This document shows, piece by piece, positions 1 through 13,380 of a DNA stretch of 64,000 bases. Under the pieces are notes generated by a model, which did no database searches, was not told where the DNA came from, and saw only the letters and a list, made by a program, of their open reading frames with translations. Numbering within the stretch: position 1 is the first letter of the stretch; each line of letters begins with the position of its first letter. The stretch spans positions 25,696,001-25,760,000 of the forward strand of contig NW_024464918.1 of assembly GCF_017591425.1 (NCBI RefSeq), written 5' to 3'. This stretch comes from Ochotona curzoniae. Taxonomy: Eukaryota; Chordata; Mammalia; Lagomorpha; Ochotonidae. Made by a program: the position numbers and the translations under genes.

Positions 1-27
1 CTTTAAAACCAGAATATAGATGACTTA

Positions 28-342
28 ATTGGCTAATCCTCTGCATGCAAGCACCAGCATCCCATATGGGTACCAGATCATGTCCATTTGCTTCACTTTC
101 CATCCAGCTCCTTGTTTATGGCCTGGGAAAGCAGTTGACAATGTCTCAAAACCTTGGAATCTTGCACCTATGTGGGAGACCCAGAAGAAGCTTCTGGTTC
201 CTGACTTTGGGTCAGCAGAGCTCGGCCAATGCAAGCCATTTGGGGAACAAACCAACAGATGGAAGATCTTTCATTAAAAATATGCCTTTCCAATAAAAAG
301 AAGTTAATCTTTAAAAAAAAAAAAGAAAGAAAAGAAAATCAT
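28..342 (+). mobile_element. CSINE, diverged
   Basis: A lagomorph C-type SINE. The CCCATATGGG block is at 60-69, the GGCCTGGGAAAGCAG block near 120, GGGAGACCCAGAAGAAGC near 174, and an AATAAA-A(n) tail ends near 342. The tRNA-like 5' part is short and degraded. Confidence 0.8.
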
Positions 343-394
343 CACTGGTACAATACTATTTATTAGCCTACATATCTTGTCCAGTTTTTAGAGA

Positions 395-2375
395 CTCATT
401 TGTTTGGGGGGGTGTGTGTATATGCCTTGTGCCCACAGAAATGTGCATATGCACGCATAATCTCTGACCCAGTTTCATCTATCCACATCACAATCAAGAT
501 ACAGAACTAGTTCATCACCACAGTGGAGCTCCCTTCTGCTATCTCTTCTATAGGTCCCATTTCTATAGCTGTCATGGCTAGGATGTTATAAAATAGAAGC
601 ACATGACATAGATCCTGCTCAGACTTCTTTTTCTACTTGGCATAATGCCCTTAAGAAACACACAGTTTGTGTATCCATACTTTATTTCTTTCTCTTGCCA
701 AACAGTAGTCCAGTGTAAGAATATAACAGTTTAATCATTCACTCATCAAAGTGTATGTGTTGTTTCAGACTGAGGATATTATGGAAAAGCTGATATGAAC
801 ATCTGCACTCAGGTTTTGACGTGCACAGAACATTTATCTAGGTCAAAGATCCAAGAACAACCGCTGGATCCTAAGATAGACACACATTCAGTATCATCAG
901 CAACTGCCACATGACAGGCTGTGTCCTTTTACATCCTCACAAGCAATGAAAAAGCCATTCTCCCAGCATCCTCACCAGCACTTCGTATTTTCTCCTTTTT
1001 AACTGTAGTCACTGGGGACAGCAATAGCTCGGGCTTTTGCCTTTCATTTCCCCCAGCAGTAACGGTATCGTACATCTTTTCACCTGCTTTATTCTCCTCT
1101 GTACAACATACTTGATATACAGATTGTTCATATGTTTTGTTCTTTTTTTTTTTTTAAAAAAAGTGCTTTATCTTTTAACCACTAAGGTTTGAGTCTATCT
1201 TCTAGATTCTAGATTTAAGTCTCATATTAGATATGTGTGTTTTTGCAAATATGCTACTCTTTAGACTGTTTCCATCCTTTTAACAAGATCTTTCACAAAC
1301 TGAGCTAAAGGTTTAGTTTTGTGAAGAAAAATATACCCACTTTTACTGTATGTGTCACACTTGTGTTATTTCAAAGAACTCTTGACATGGCCCTGGGTTC
1401 TAAAAATTTTCTCCTACATATTCTTCTATGATGCATTTTGAATTAACTTTTATATGCAAAGACTGAAACCATGTTCTTTTTTTCCCTGTAGATATCTGTT
1501 GAGCAAATACACACACACCCTTTTTCAGAGAAAATAAAACAAAACTATGTCAAACAGCTTCTGCAGCTCTGTCTGAAATCAGCTGGGCATATCTGTTAGA
1601 GTCTACTCCTGGATTATTTTTTTTTTGTTCCATTCATCTACGTGTCTATCCCTCTGTCAGTACCACAGTTATGATTATTGCAACCATAAAGGAAATATTA
1701 AAATAGCATGGAGCAATTACTCCCACTTCATTTCTTTTCAAAATTGTTTTAACTATTCTAGTTTATGTGCCTTTATATATACTACATTTTCTCAAAAAAA
1801 ATGCTGCTGGGATTTCAATAGGAATTAAACTGAACCTGTAGATCAGTTTCAGGAGAAGCGGAATCTTCCCACGCATGCACACAGTATGTCTTTCCATCAT
1901 TTATGTCTTCTTTGGTTTCTTTGTATGTCCCAATGTGTCATTTTCAGCAAACAGTTGCCTTATAAATGTAATTACATTTATTCTTCAGCACTTCATTTTA
2001 GGGGAGAGTGACTTGTAATGGTGTCAAGCTTTCAACTTTGTCATCATGTGTTTATGGCTAATTTACAGAAGCACGATTAGCTCTGGAAAGTGTTCAATAT
2101 CTTATCTTGTGATCTTGCTGAACTCACCTACAAAGTCCAGGAAATCTTTCTATGTAGCCCTTGGAATTTTCTGCATGAGCAGTCACATCATCTACAGATA
2201 GGAACAGCCTTGCATCTTCCTTCCGTGCATTTCTTTACATTCTTCTCTTGCCGTGCCTCACACTGACCAGCACTTCCAGGAAAATCATGAATAAACGTGG
2301 TGAGAACAAACACTCTTGTTTTGTTCCCAGCCTTAAGGAAAAAGCATTCAGTGTTTCACTCAAAATCCAAAGTTA
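395..2375 (-). mobile_element. Ancient L1 fragment (ORF2 3' part and 3' end)
   Basis: Read on the plus strand this is the familiar antisense L1 pattern. At 1627-1670 there is a degraded form of the antisense block meaning 'ttccattgatctatatgtctgt', at 720-800 the 'stamp' region with tatccat...cagtttaat...attcactcat, at 930-960 catcctcacaagcaatg, and at 2295-2360 the block ending gttcccagccttaaggaaaaagc. The sense L1 therefore runs on the minus strand, the same as ARHGAP26. Many indels and stops make it inactive. Its age class was not determined; L1M-type is likely from the divergence. Confidence 0.65.
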
Positions 2376-2693
2376 TTGGTAATCTTGTGGTTTCTCACCC
2401 TTGGCCAAGCACCAAAGAGCAAACTCACTGACCATAAAATGCCATGGAATATAGTCAGAGTTAAGAGACACTGTGTTTGCCTACCTTGTGCCTCCCACCT
2501 ACACATTAGGCTCTTCTCAAAGGAAGCCAGCCAGTCCTCACCACTTACACCATTCCAGTGCACAGGGCAGGTGTGGCAGGTCTGCTCAGTTTCTCTCTCC
2601 CATCCCCTGGACCAAGTAGCTAGTTCACACAAACTCAGACAGGGGATTTCTTTGGCATTCTTTTACAAAAGCTCTCTTTCCACTTAAAGATCA

Positions 2694-2904
2694 GAGAGAT
2701 CAGCAAAGTGACCCAAGTCCAGCCTGCCATCGGCTCTTAAAAACAAAGTTTTACTGCAACACAGACATAACCACTTAGTTACATACTGTCCAGGACTGGT
2801 TTTGAGCTGTACTGGTAAAGCTGCAGTGTTACAACAGTGACCACATGGCCCACAAAGCCTAAAATATCATCTGGCCCACTACAGAAAACACTTGCTAATC
2901 TCTG
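2694..2904 (-). mobile_element. hAT/MER-type DNA transposon fossil
   Basis: About 210 bp with imperfect terminal inverted repeats: AGAGATCAGCAAAG at the left and the complement of CAGAGATTAGCAAG at the right. On the minus strand it reads gggccagatgatattttagg and ctttgtgggccatgtggtc, the widespread mammalian non-autonomous element with that wording. The exact family name needs a repeat library. Confidence 0.65.
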
Positions 2905-4299
2905 TGCTTAATAATGGGACCTAAGCCCACAACAGGAAGCATCAACATTCTATGGGAACATCTTGGAAAACAAACCCAAGCATATTACATCAGCTCCCAG
3001 ATTCAAATGTGCTACAAACTATCATACCCAGGTACTTTTTAGTCCCATCACCCAATAAATCCCATTTTTTTCCCAAGCAAGTTTGGCTTTCCTTCATCTG
3101 ATAAAAAGAATTCAAGTTCATTAGAGTGAAACAGTCAATGTCAAAGTACAATTCTCATTTCTTCCGGCCTTATAACATCTATCAATACAAAAAGACATGC
3201 AACTTTGCTTTAACTTAGAATGTGATTGTGTACTTAAAAAAAAAAACAAAAAACAAACTGAGCTGTTAAACCATGAATTAAAATGTGGTAAAAATCAACT
3301 GATAAGGGGTTCACTTTTGGTTCTATGTTTTTTTTTTTTTGCCAATCCATCCTAAAATTGAACAACTGAAAAACAAAAATGACAACCCCCCTCAAATTAT
3401 TCCCCTACTCAAAAAAAAAAAAACCCAACACTAAATAAACTACCACATAATACCTGACACAAATAAAAGAACAAAAAATATGCATCCTTGAAATAAATGA
3501 ACTACTGTAAGACCATTTTGAGAAGAATGAATTACTGGAAGCCAAAACTCCCAAGGGGACAGATCTAACTAATTAGGAAAACGGCGATTAAAACTGGAGC
3601 TACTAATTGTCTCCTGGGTGTAGAGCTCCAATTATGTTCACAGAGGCTCTCAGGAATGGGAGACAAAATTAGGCTCACTCTTACTCTCATCTATGCAGTC
3701 ACCATTTGTCTACACTGATCTCAGAACACTAAAAAACACATGTGAGCTATGGCTTCTAATGCAAGCAATATGTTCCGATGAGGAAATAATTTTATATAGT
3801 GTTTATAAACCGAATAATTCTGTGTTTAAACTTGTTTTAATGTGTACTGTCCTGGAACAAGGAGATGTTTCTTTCAACAGCACGCTTTCCATCTGCAAAG
3901 GCCAGATGTTAATCTACCGGCAAACTGAAGTGGTTAGTAAGATCCCAATTATACACAGACTGAGAACAAATATCAAGTAGTAGAGAGGAGAGGGAAAGGA
4001 AGGAGGCTCCAAACGAAACTGGCAAAGCAGTTGCCAAACTCTAACTTACAGAACTGGGGACAATGGTACTGAGTTTGACAAACCCAGAATAGGAATGCCA
4101 TGACAGGGATTCCCTTCATGGCTATTTCTTCTCCTTTAAGTCAAAAACCCATCCCATAGAACCAGAGAAAGGACTGTAAACATGAACTAAGAATTCTTGA
4201 GAGACAATGCTAATAATAACCAAAGATTCCAAGGGCTAGACACAGGTTCAAATTTGCTACCACAGTGGAGACCCTACCCTTTTTCTTCCCTATACCCTG

Positions 4300-4665
4300 G
4301 GTTTGGGCAGGACCCATGGCTACTAGTTTACAGGCTAAATTTCCCATCCTCCTTTGCAGCAGACAGGGCCATATCACCTACGTCTGAACCAATGGCAGTG
4401 ATGTGTGTAACTTTCGGATCCTTCTCAGTCTTACCCTGGCTACTTCCATCTCCATTTTCTAGTTGAAGATCAGCACTGATTGCAGCAACCTGGGAAGTCA
4501 GCGGTTGGAGACCACCAGATGACCCGAGCAAGACCAAGCATGCTTCTGCTACACCAAAGCCACAGTGGCATGGAATCTCCATCTCACAGCAACCTAGCCT
4601 ATTGACTCTTTTTATCATTTATTGCTGGGACAGGGTTAGTCTACCATCTTTGACTTTTTCTAACT
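4300..4665 (+). repeat. Old interspersed repeat, class uncertain
   Basis: The stretch around 4336-4400 (tttcccatcctcctttgcag, ggccatatcac, gaaccaatggcagtgatgtg) resembles an old mammalian repeat that I know only by wording, probably LTR- or MER-class. No boundaries or duplications can be defined by eye. Confidence 0.35.
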
Positions 4666-5275
4666 TAGAGATTTCATAAACATGGAAGCTAAGATCTTTG
4701 ACACCAAGATGAAAAGACTACTCTGGGACTTTTCACGGGCTGTTACAGGAGTTTCATATCACAAGCTACCACAGATCATAGCACCAGGCTCACCTCCTTT
4801 CTTCCACTCTGATAAAGTTCTACTGCTCATAAAGGGGTGGCAGTTACTATGTCAATGGAAGGCTATACCAAAATGTAATGGTTGTTAATGGGGTGAGCAA
4901 CTATGAAAGAAATCAATGTGAGATAATGCTTTGCTCCCTATTTCAGGGATGCATCTATAAGCATTCAGTAAGTCAGGGTGGTCTCTAGATCCTTTAAGAG
5001 CCCTACAGCTGTTGCTGTTGTCATTGCAAGATAGGAAATTCTGGTGTAGTATCCTGCAAGAATCTATACCTAAAGACTGACAGTCAACCCACAGCCCCCA
5101 TGGACACACAGAAACAACGTTAACTTCCACAAATAGAAGCTTAGGAACAGAAACATCTCTCTGTGTTGCTTTTAAGGACCCCTGTCTTCACAACAGCAAC
5201 ACTCGTGGCACTAGGGAAGCAACGAACAATTTAGGAGCTTTATTCTTGGCTCTGCTTCCCTGCATTGTTACTTAC

Positions 5276-5354
5276 GGGTTCCCGGCCATCCATGGCTTCC
5301 ATCCAGAGCCTCCGGTCCTCTTCCGACAACGCCTGCATGGTGATAACCCCTGGC
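5276..5354 (-). CDS. ARHGAP26: ARHGAP26 coding exon, end of PH domain (about residues 343-369)
   Basis: A 79-nt exon. Its first base completes Arg343, then 26 codons encode [20 protein letters not shown] and MDGREP, ending in phase 0 at CCC|GTAAG. The acceptor is TGCAG. It contains the PH C-terminal helix with the near-invariant Trp (RRLWMEAM). The following exon should start with a Val codon and lead into the RhoGAP domain; it is not present in bases 1-5275. This is therefore the last ARHGAP26 exon in the window. Confidence 0.97.
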
Positions 5355-7862
5355 CTGCAGAGAAAGGAGGGACCTGGTTACCGACTCAGTGACACATGGG
5401 GAAAGGGGACTCAGCAGAGGGACAGGTTGCAAAGGTGAACAGCACAGAACGAGGCACAACAGCCTGCTTCTCTAAGCCATTTTCCTGGATCTGAAAGCAG
5501 GCCCCTGCCTGGAATCCCTTGCAGTTAGCTTATCACCTTTGGTGGGGCAGGAAGCAAGGCAGGAGATCCAACCTGATTTTACAAGCGAAGAACACAGAGG
5601 GTAGAGTGATTCCATCAGACCTTTGCTATTTATTGAAATTGCACGCGTTTCTCCACAATGCTTCACATAGCATGAAGACAACAAATTTACTGAAGTTAAC
5701 AGAAAGAGACAACTCTACAGGCTGAACAAAACTGTCTTCTATCATCTAAAGTTTGAACTATTCCTGACATGAAGAAGTAATCAGCCTTGTAACTTTACTC
5801 ATATTAAATGTGTGCCTTTTTAAATGACTGCTTAGCACTGCAGGTGCTCCTTGCTCTTGCTCCAGCTCTTGTCATTGTCCTTGGCACCTGCCTCCTTACA
5901 GCAGCATAGCCTTCCAGAAAGCAGGTGCACTGCATCCTGGTGTGATGGTTGAGTCTCCATCACCAATGGCACCACACAAGAAAGAGAAGACGAGATTACA
6001 CATTTCCAAAGCTCACTCAAGCAAGAGTTCCTGGTCAGGGTCCGCAGATGGATCTTGGTTTCCAAAGACGTAAGCAAGTAAGCACAAAGGGAACGGGAAT
6101 ACTGAGGGTAAGGCTGTGTGGGTGTGTGAACATGTGTGGGGGCGGAGAGTCCTACATGTAAATGCTGAATGGGACAAGGTGGATGGATGGGCGGCTGAGT
6201 GTGTGTTGATGATGCCCTGAGAGGGGAGTCACTCCTATGAGAGCCTCAGCAAGCACTGGCACCATGACACAAACATAACTCTGCAGCTGAAACAACTTTC
6301 TCCAGAAACTCCTGCCAGCAACTCCCTCCTCTTTTCTGGAAGCCTCAATCCCAGACCCATAGCCCATCGTGAGTGCCACCCTCCCTAGGCACCTGCAGAT
6401 AGTGATCACGGCTGCAGTCTCGAACTTACTGTCCCAGGGGTACAGGAGACTGATTCTAACCTTCTACCTTTCACAATGCCAGGCACCAAGTACTAAAGGC
6501 CTTGAAAGTAGAAGTCTAAGAAGCTACAATCTGCTGCAGAACACTCAAGTATGCTTAACATCTTGTACTTGCATCATCGTTTTAGACTCAGGCATTCCAC
6601 TAGATGGAGGCTCCAAGTCTAACACTATCCTATGGACTCTCAACCTATGCCTAGGTTGGGAATTGGGATGTGAACAACTCTTGCTGGTTATCCTGATACA
6701 CAGTTAAGTTTGAAGCTCAGGCTCCAGGATGACCATTCATCTCCTTCCTGGTCCCCCTGTGCCAGAGAGCTGAGCTACTCTCCTCTCTGCACGGGGGCAA
6801 GCAGCCAGCACGTCTCCAGCTCATTTCCTGCTAGGGAACAGTGAGATCACACGAGGTGCCCACACATCAAGATCTCAGGGGTTCGCAGATGTCACAGTAA
6901 CTGCACAGCACACACAGTGGGAAGTTTCCACCCCAGAGCCACAAAGAGGAAGTTCAGACAAACCCAGAGGCTATGAAGGGAGGGTCACTTGGCCTGGGTT
7001 ACCAGGAAGGTCAACAGGATTTGTTTTCATTTCAAGAAGAAATTTTAAAATGTAGATACTCTTCCACACATAGTCTTATACCCTTTGTGGGGATGAAGTG
7101 GGCGAGGAGCAGATGGTGGACAGTGAATCAGGTGAATTCAACCCACTTACTCAAATCCTATCACCTCAGCTCAATTTCCCTGAAAGGAAAGTCCTTGAGG
7201 CTTTCACTTGCTTTATTTTATTTTGAAGCGTGGTGCTTAGCATGGGCCAAGGGAAGAATAAATACAGAAAGAAAGTTATTGCTTTATTCTAAAATAAAGA
7301 ATGTGGACCCTCTACCTTAATATAAAGGAGTTTGTGTGCAAGAGATTTGTATAATTGTGGTTTTAATTGCAGTGAAGGAAAAGACACAAACAGGTACTGT
7401 ATGGATGCCCACAAAGGATAACACTGTGAGGCAAAAGAAGCCAGACCCAACAGAACACAACTACATCATGCCATTTACCACACAGGCCAACACTTGCCAA
7501 ACTCCACGGCGAAAGGAACCAGAAGGGTGAGTTTGTGGGAATAGGCAATGATAAGGAAGGAGCACAAGAGGAATTTCTGAGGTGACAGAAAAAGCTCATC
7601 TCATGATCTAGGAGTGACACAGGTGTATGCAAATGCATGTTTGTAAAAGTCATTAAGATACAACCTTATGATGTGTGCATTTTACTGTATCTACACTTTA
7701 GCAGAAAAAGGTGTGTGTTACCCAGTAGATAGGCCTTCTCACCAGTAATGGAGGCTCATGAGGGATACAGGCACTGGGAGCACCCAGGTGGACAGCCTGC
7801 TGGGGAAGCAGGTGAGCTGTCCCATGCTATTTGGAACATCTGCATTGGACCTGCTAGGGTGA

Positions 7863-7876
7863 CTGCTAGAGGGCAG
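7863..7876 (+). promoter_or_regulatory. CTCF-like motif
   Basis: CTGCTAGAGGGCAG agrees with the core CTCF consensus CCASYAGRKGGCRS except at positions 2 and 3. It lies in unique intron sequence. A motif match alone does not prove binding. Confidence 0.35.
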
Positions 7877-9389
7877 TGCATGATGTGAAGGTCAAATACC
7901 ACAGAGACAAGACTTTTCCACGTGTCAGGCACACAGGTGTGGGTGTGGAGGGACAGCACAGGAGGTGAGCATCAGGGCTGGAAACAGGTAGGTTCATAGG
8001 GTTTTCCAACAAAGGGAAAAGCCACACCCAGAAGTGCTGCAGCTCCACAAGCCTTCAAACCCACTGCGTTCACACACAGCATGGCCAGTTGCACCTCGAC
8101 CACAAGGCGCGGGGCTGTGGGCACACCAGCTCTGACGTAAGGATGCTTGTTTTTTTTCCCCCCTCAGGAAGCAGGAAACTGACCCAGCACTTTCCCACCC
8201 CCTTTCTGCCATGAATGTCTAATAACTGAGGAGAGTGGGAGGCATCTTCAGCCAATTCTAGACAATCTGCTGAGGAGCTTCCTCTAACCAGTCCAGGAGA
8301 GAAGGAGCTAAGGGCTTAAAAACCTTCTTTCCAGGCCACTTCCTCCAAGAGCCTACTTCAAGGACAGCACCTCTTTCTCACTGCAAAGGTGTCCTGTGTC
8401 GGTGCTGTATGTGCACTAGCTGGAAAGCCTCAACAAGGGCCTGCCAGGCCTCTAGGCTGGCATCCACCTGCCACACTGCACAAGTAGTGCAGAAGAAAGT
8501 TCTCCATCTATGACACAGCAAGCTGTACCCACCGCCTTATGTACCCAGCCACTACACAGCCCACAGAAAACAACCCATCCAGGGTCTGGGGACCACTGAG
8601 GTTGGCCGACAGCCTTCTCTCTCCAGCCATAGCAGGCAGGATCACAATCAGCCCCAATCCCAGGGTTCCTCGACAGCTCTCCTCCTCTGATCTTATTCCT
8701 GAATCTGAGTCAACAATGGTGATCTCAGTGGTTTGGCAATTTACCCACTTCCTACTGGACAAGGAAATGCTGTTACCGACTCCACCCCACTGGAACAAAC
8801 ACACTCAGAGTCTGACAGTGCCGTGCTTTCTAAATCAACCTCCAAAGCTGCAGGGTTCACTCATTCCTAAGACCATAAAGCTTCACTTGGCCAGAGTTCA
8901 TTCCCCGGCTCCCGCCCATACCACTATACACTAAAGTTTCAAGCTCAGAGTAAAAGAGGGACTGTGGCACTGAAAAAAACCCTGGGTTTCTCACAGTCTG
9001 AGTGCGAGACCTGCTCCATGATGCTTACATAGAGCGAGGTGTAGGTTTGGGGAACGGGCTGCAGGCCCAACCAAGAGAGTTTTCCGAGAGCCAGCGAGTG
9101 GAAGTGGTCCTGTATGTCTGAAGCACTTCCAGAAAAACTGATTCCCTGCAGAGCCTAACCAAGGACAAGGCCAAGGACAAGGATGAGCAGATCTTCAATT
9201 ACAGACCAGAAGGCCAAAGCTACGCAGAAAAATCCTGGAAGATGACAACCATTCCACGTCTATGAAATTACAGATGCAAATGTTTACAGGGACCAAGTAA
9301 AGAGGGAAAATGACGGAAGCCAAAAAACAGCATCTTTGTAACTCTACAAAAAGGGGCTTTGTCTTATTTTCCTTACAACATGCAGCCCT

Positions 9390-9595
9390 GGGGTAGGTGT
9401 TAGGCCTAGTGGTTAGGTCACCAGTTAGAATGTCCTTGTGCCGTGTTTAGTGCCTGGGTCCGAGTCCCAGCTTTGTTTCTGATTCCAGCTTCGTTCTTGT
9501 GTAGACCCTGAGACACAGCAGGAGATGGCTCCACCCCACGGGAGACCCCTGAGTTTTAGACTCCAAGCTTTGGCGACTTAAAAAGAAAAATGAAA
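9390..9595 (+). mobile_element. Old CSINE-like element
   Basis: Starts gttaggcctagtggttaggt (A-box-like) and has the B-box-like GGGTCCGAGTCCC at about 9457, with gggagaccc at 9540 and an A-rich end. It is more divergent than most copies here and probably an older subfamily. Confidence 0.55.
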
Positions 9596-10319
9596 CCCTT
9601 TAACTTTTTCTTTTAGATAGACACACAAGATAAAGAAGCAAGAAGAAAAAGTTCAAACGTAAGGTCAAGTGGCAGCTGTCCCCATCACCACAGTGTGAAC
9701 TAGCAGGATGGAGAACACACACTGCACCCGTCGGAGGCATCTGTCACTCAGCTGGACCAAAAGTTAGCACACAGCACGGTGCGATCACCAGTGACCTGTC
9801 CAGTTTTACAATGTTGTTTCAGACACTTGACCTGAGCAGAGCACATGTGTCGGTGGGCCTTCAGTTTACAATTCCTGGTATGTGCATCCATCTTTCTCTG
9901 CCCTTTCTTCCTTCCCAGCTTAGTTGCACTTCAGGTCACCACAGCATGTGATAAAGTCACAGCAGGTGTCAGGACTCACAGTGACAGATGCTTGATGCAC
10001 ATTACAGTCCAACTCAGCAGGGTACCCACAGGCCAGCCACAGTAGAGGAACCCCAAACACATCCCTATTTTCTCCACTACTCAGCCAGCCAGCATGTCAG
10101 GGTGGGGCTGGGGAGCAACAGCAATCTATATTACTTGGAGATGAAAGCTTATGTTTCTGCTTCACTATGAGAAACTTGAAGAATGAACTACTGGGTCCTG
10201 GTATATTGCAGACCCTTGTGCATCCAAAGGATTCACAAAATGCCACAACAATCTGTATGCAGAGCCGGGCAAAAGACAAAAAGTTGGAGACATCCTCCCC
10301 TGCAAACGGGCAGCCTCTG

Positions 10320-10550
10320 AACAGTCACTGAGATTGACTGTTTGCTGTGTGCCAAGTACTGTGCAGTGGGCGCTCCCTGCGTGAACAGTTATTTTTCACA
10401 GTAACTGCACCAAGTAGGCTCCACTGCCACGGCTCTTGTTAAAAGTGAAAGAGAAATCACTTATGCAATGTCACCCTCCTGGTCAGTGGCAAAGCCTGGA
10501 CTTCACCCAGAGGTGCCTGATGCTAAAGCAAAGCCCAAACAACTCAACCA
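10320..10550 (+). repeat. MIR-like fragment
   Basis: The order of blocks follows a MIR: tgtgccaagtactgtgcagt, then a pyrimidine/A-rich centre with acagtaactgcacc, then ggtcagtggcaaagcctgga. Diverged but in the correct order. Confidence 0.5.
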
Positions 10551-10788
10551 CAATGCTGCATTGCATCCACGTGCACACACCGCATATGTGTCCTAGGATG
10601 CAGCAAGACCAGCTCCTGGGGGGAAGGACTGAAGCCACCCTACCCACCCGCTAAGAAGTTGCTTCTGGAAGAAAGCAGTTGCATAGGAAGCATCTGATCT
10701 GAATGAGTGAAAGAATCAGAACCTAGGGAAGCTGTAATGTTGTCCTGTCAGGAGAAAAGATCTTAAAGTAGTAGGACCATAGCAAAAA

Positions 10789-10806
10789 CAACAACAACAA
10801 CAACAA
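10789..10806 (+). repeat. (AAC)n microsatellite
   Basis: Six uninterrupted units of an AAC/ACA trinucleotide. Confidence 0.9.
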
Positions 10807-12123
10807 GCAAAGCCAGTCTAAACTAGAATATATAGTGTCAACCATCTCAGAAAATTTCTCAGGTTTTTATCTGTAAGAAGAAGTCATAAAATGTCAGGAG
10901 GCCATTAAATAGAACAACCCTTTGATATAACAGACACCGAGAGTCCACTGTGCAACAGGCCTGAGGCTGGGCACTGGAGGGTCGGGGGTCCCCACACCGT
11001 AACACAGTGCCTAGAGGGAAGGCAGTGTTGCCTGGGAGACGAGTGTGGGTCAAAAAGAAACACCCCTTGTAAGCACCGTTCACACAAGCTTTGGGAACTA
11101 TCATGTGGCTTTTCTTCCTCATTTTTCCTCTTTTCTATCATGATGAACAGAATCAGACCTGTGTGGAATTTACCGGTTCAATTGTTTCCTCTCTTTGGAT
11201 TCAGGTGACAGCAAAATTTAAGTTTCAATCTTACAAAACAAAACCTCAGAGTTAAAAACTGGCAGAGAACCTAGCCTCATCAATCAACAGGACTTCAAAC
11301 TCCATTACGCAAAGAGTAGAAATACAGCTCCTCCTCCTCAAGTTCATTAACCACCTCATCCCATTCTTACTTAAAGCAGAGTTACAACGCAAGAACGCCC
11401 TCTTGCTAATTAAAAAAAAAAAAAAGAAGCAGCAGCAGCTCGATGGCAAGTTCCAACAACATGAATCCTAAAGATTCCAAGAACTCCCCTTAGTTTATAG
11501 AGTGGCCACAAAGTCCTTCAGCAAGCATCACTATCTCCCCCACTCAGTCAGGCAAGGCAGCGCAGTGCAACACCCTCCGAGGAAGGAAAGGGCCACTTCC
11601 TGCCCGAAATGTCAATGGCCCTGGGACCAGCACTCGATCGGACCAGCAGGAAGGCAAAGTCAAATATTATTCCAAAGCAGGGGTGAGAAGGGGAGGGAGG
11701 GGAAGCTGGAAACCAGGAAAAATGGATTCATCTGTTGGAAAAGATAACGTGCACCGCCGTAAGAGGGAAAAGCAGGGCTGCTGGGTTCTCAGCAAAGCCA
11801 CCCCTCTGTTTACTTCACTGTCCTCAGATGCGCTGTCACCAAAGCCAAGAGCTTCGGCTCAGAAAGCCCAGCAGAGTCTGGACTCACTGAGCGTGTTTGC
11901 TTTTGCCAGAAGGGGGCCATGAAGGATCTCTCAAAGGGCTGGGAAAAAGGAGCTTCTGGAGAAGGAATAAGTGATTCAGAACCCCTTTTCTTCAAGCAGT
12001 AAAGTCTCAGGATGACTGCTGCTGCAGAAATGTCCCCTTCTCCCCCAACTCCTAACTGTCAACGAAGGAAAAACAGTTAATTTTCAACTGGACTGGCTCA
12101 TGGCTGCCGACACAGATACAAAA

Positions 12124-12137
12124 CTGCCATCTAGAGG
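12124..12137 (-). promoter_or_regulatory. CTCF-like motif
   Basis: The minus strand reads CCTCTAGATGGCAG, one mismatch (position 3) from the CTCF core consensus. It is in unique intron sequence, 3.3 kb from the nearest listed repeat cluster on the right flank of this block. Confidence 0.4.
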
Positions 12138-12579
12138 TGGAAGGCTGCAATCGCATGTTACATAACATTTCGGGGCAAGACAGACACACGTGTGTACACA
12201 CACACACAGTGCATGCACACTTACCACGTATTAGAAGAAACAATATTAATTCAAAATTTGTAGGCACCCCCTTTTAGACCATAACTTGGACAAGAGTGGC
12301 ATAAACTGTCTTACATGAAACATATAAACAGTCATTTACACACGTAAAGGATTTGAAAATGAACTCTTCCCCTGGGAAGCCCATTGCACAAACACCATTC
12401 AATGCCCCTGTATTTGCTTTCAATGTATCGATAACCTGACAAGTCATGAAACAATGCTTAGATAAAAACGCTGGCTTACAGAAACAACCACCAAAGCTAA
12501 GATTCAATACATGAACAATAAAGTCCCAGGTGTTAAAACACAGGAAAGTACAAATGCAAAGGCACAACGCTGGGCTCTA

Positions 12580-12755
12580 TCAGAGGGAATATTACTACAC
12601 CCAACTTCAAAACAATCCTTCAAGAGAGTTAATGATTCAAGCCCTTTTACTGATGCGATCAAACCACTTGTCCAGGGTCACACAGCCAGAAAGGGACAGG
12701 ACCGAAATTCAACTCAGAACTGCTTTGCTCTTCAACTGCCAGATGCAGCCTACTA
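12580..12755 (+). repeat. MIR-like fragment
   Basis: Contains cacttgtccagggtcacaca, gccagaaagggacagga and ttcaactcagaactgc, the characteristic 3' half of a MIR. Confidence 0.6.
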
Positions 12756-12902
12756 TAAAAATACACTTACAATGAATATACTGATACAGTGCTTCCAGTG
12801 GTTTGGTCAACTCTTCCTAGCGTCACGGTTCTGACATTAACTTTCCATTTCCCTGGGCTTTTTCTACCATACTCGCTTGCACATATGTGTGTATCTTTGC
12901 TT

Positions 12903-13233
12903 CAGTTTAAAGTTCTTTTTATTTGTCTAAAAGGCAAGATGACAGAAAGAGAGACAGAGAGAGAGGGAAAGAGACAGCTCTTCCATCCACTGGCTCACTC
13001 CCACAGATGTCACAGTCAGGTCCGGGTTAGGCTGAAGCCAGGAGTTAGGGAACTCAATCCTGGCCTGCTACTTGAGCAGCAGGGGCCCAAGCCCCAGGAC
13101 CATCCTCTACTCTCTCCCCAGGCACATCAACAATAGCTAATCAGAAGCAGAGTAGCCGGGATTCAAGCCAGCACTTTGATAAGAGATGCTGGTGCCGTAA
13201 CTGGCAGTACCTGTTGCACCACTGTGCCAGTAA
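12903..13233 (-). mobile_element. Old CSINE, minus orientation
   Basis: The tail of T-rich sequence at 12903-12930 is followed by gacagaaagagagacagaga, the reverse of the C-SINE pyrimidine tract, then cactggctcactcccacaga. The complement of the tRNA-like head ends near 13233. The diverged sequence suggests an old copy. Confidence 0.7.
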
Positions 13234-13380
13234 CTTGCTGAAGTTCCTTTATTCTCAACATAAAAGTCCTCTGAGGTCTCAAAGGAAAGCATGAGATGTT
13301 CTATCTCAAAACTGTACCATCATATAAAAAATAAAATTGAACAGCCACCTGGACATGATACTGTATTAAAAACAATATAG

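Larger units (their letters stand above)
1..5275 (-). other. Intron after the last PH exon (part)
   Basis: This is the 5' part (in the transcript) of the intron following residue 369. It holds a SINE at the window edge, a long antisense L1 fossil, a DNA-transposon fossil at 2694-2904 and an old repeat at 4300-4665. Bases 2905-4200 show no recognisable repeat apart from short A or T runs (3235-3257, 3330-3342, 3411-3423). No exon encoding the start of the RhoGAP domain was found. Confidence 0.85.

Noticed and set aside
1..5275. Next exon (start of the RhoGAP linker)
   Set aside because: No minus-strand stretch encodes the expected residues after position 369; it lies before base 1.
9000..9350. 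Lysine-rich coding-like stretch (aaggacaaggccaaggacaa)
   Set aside because: Reads like a short peptide with a tandem duplication but has nearby stops and no recognised parent gene; too weak to call a pseudogene.
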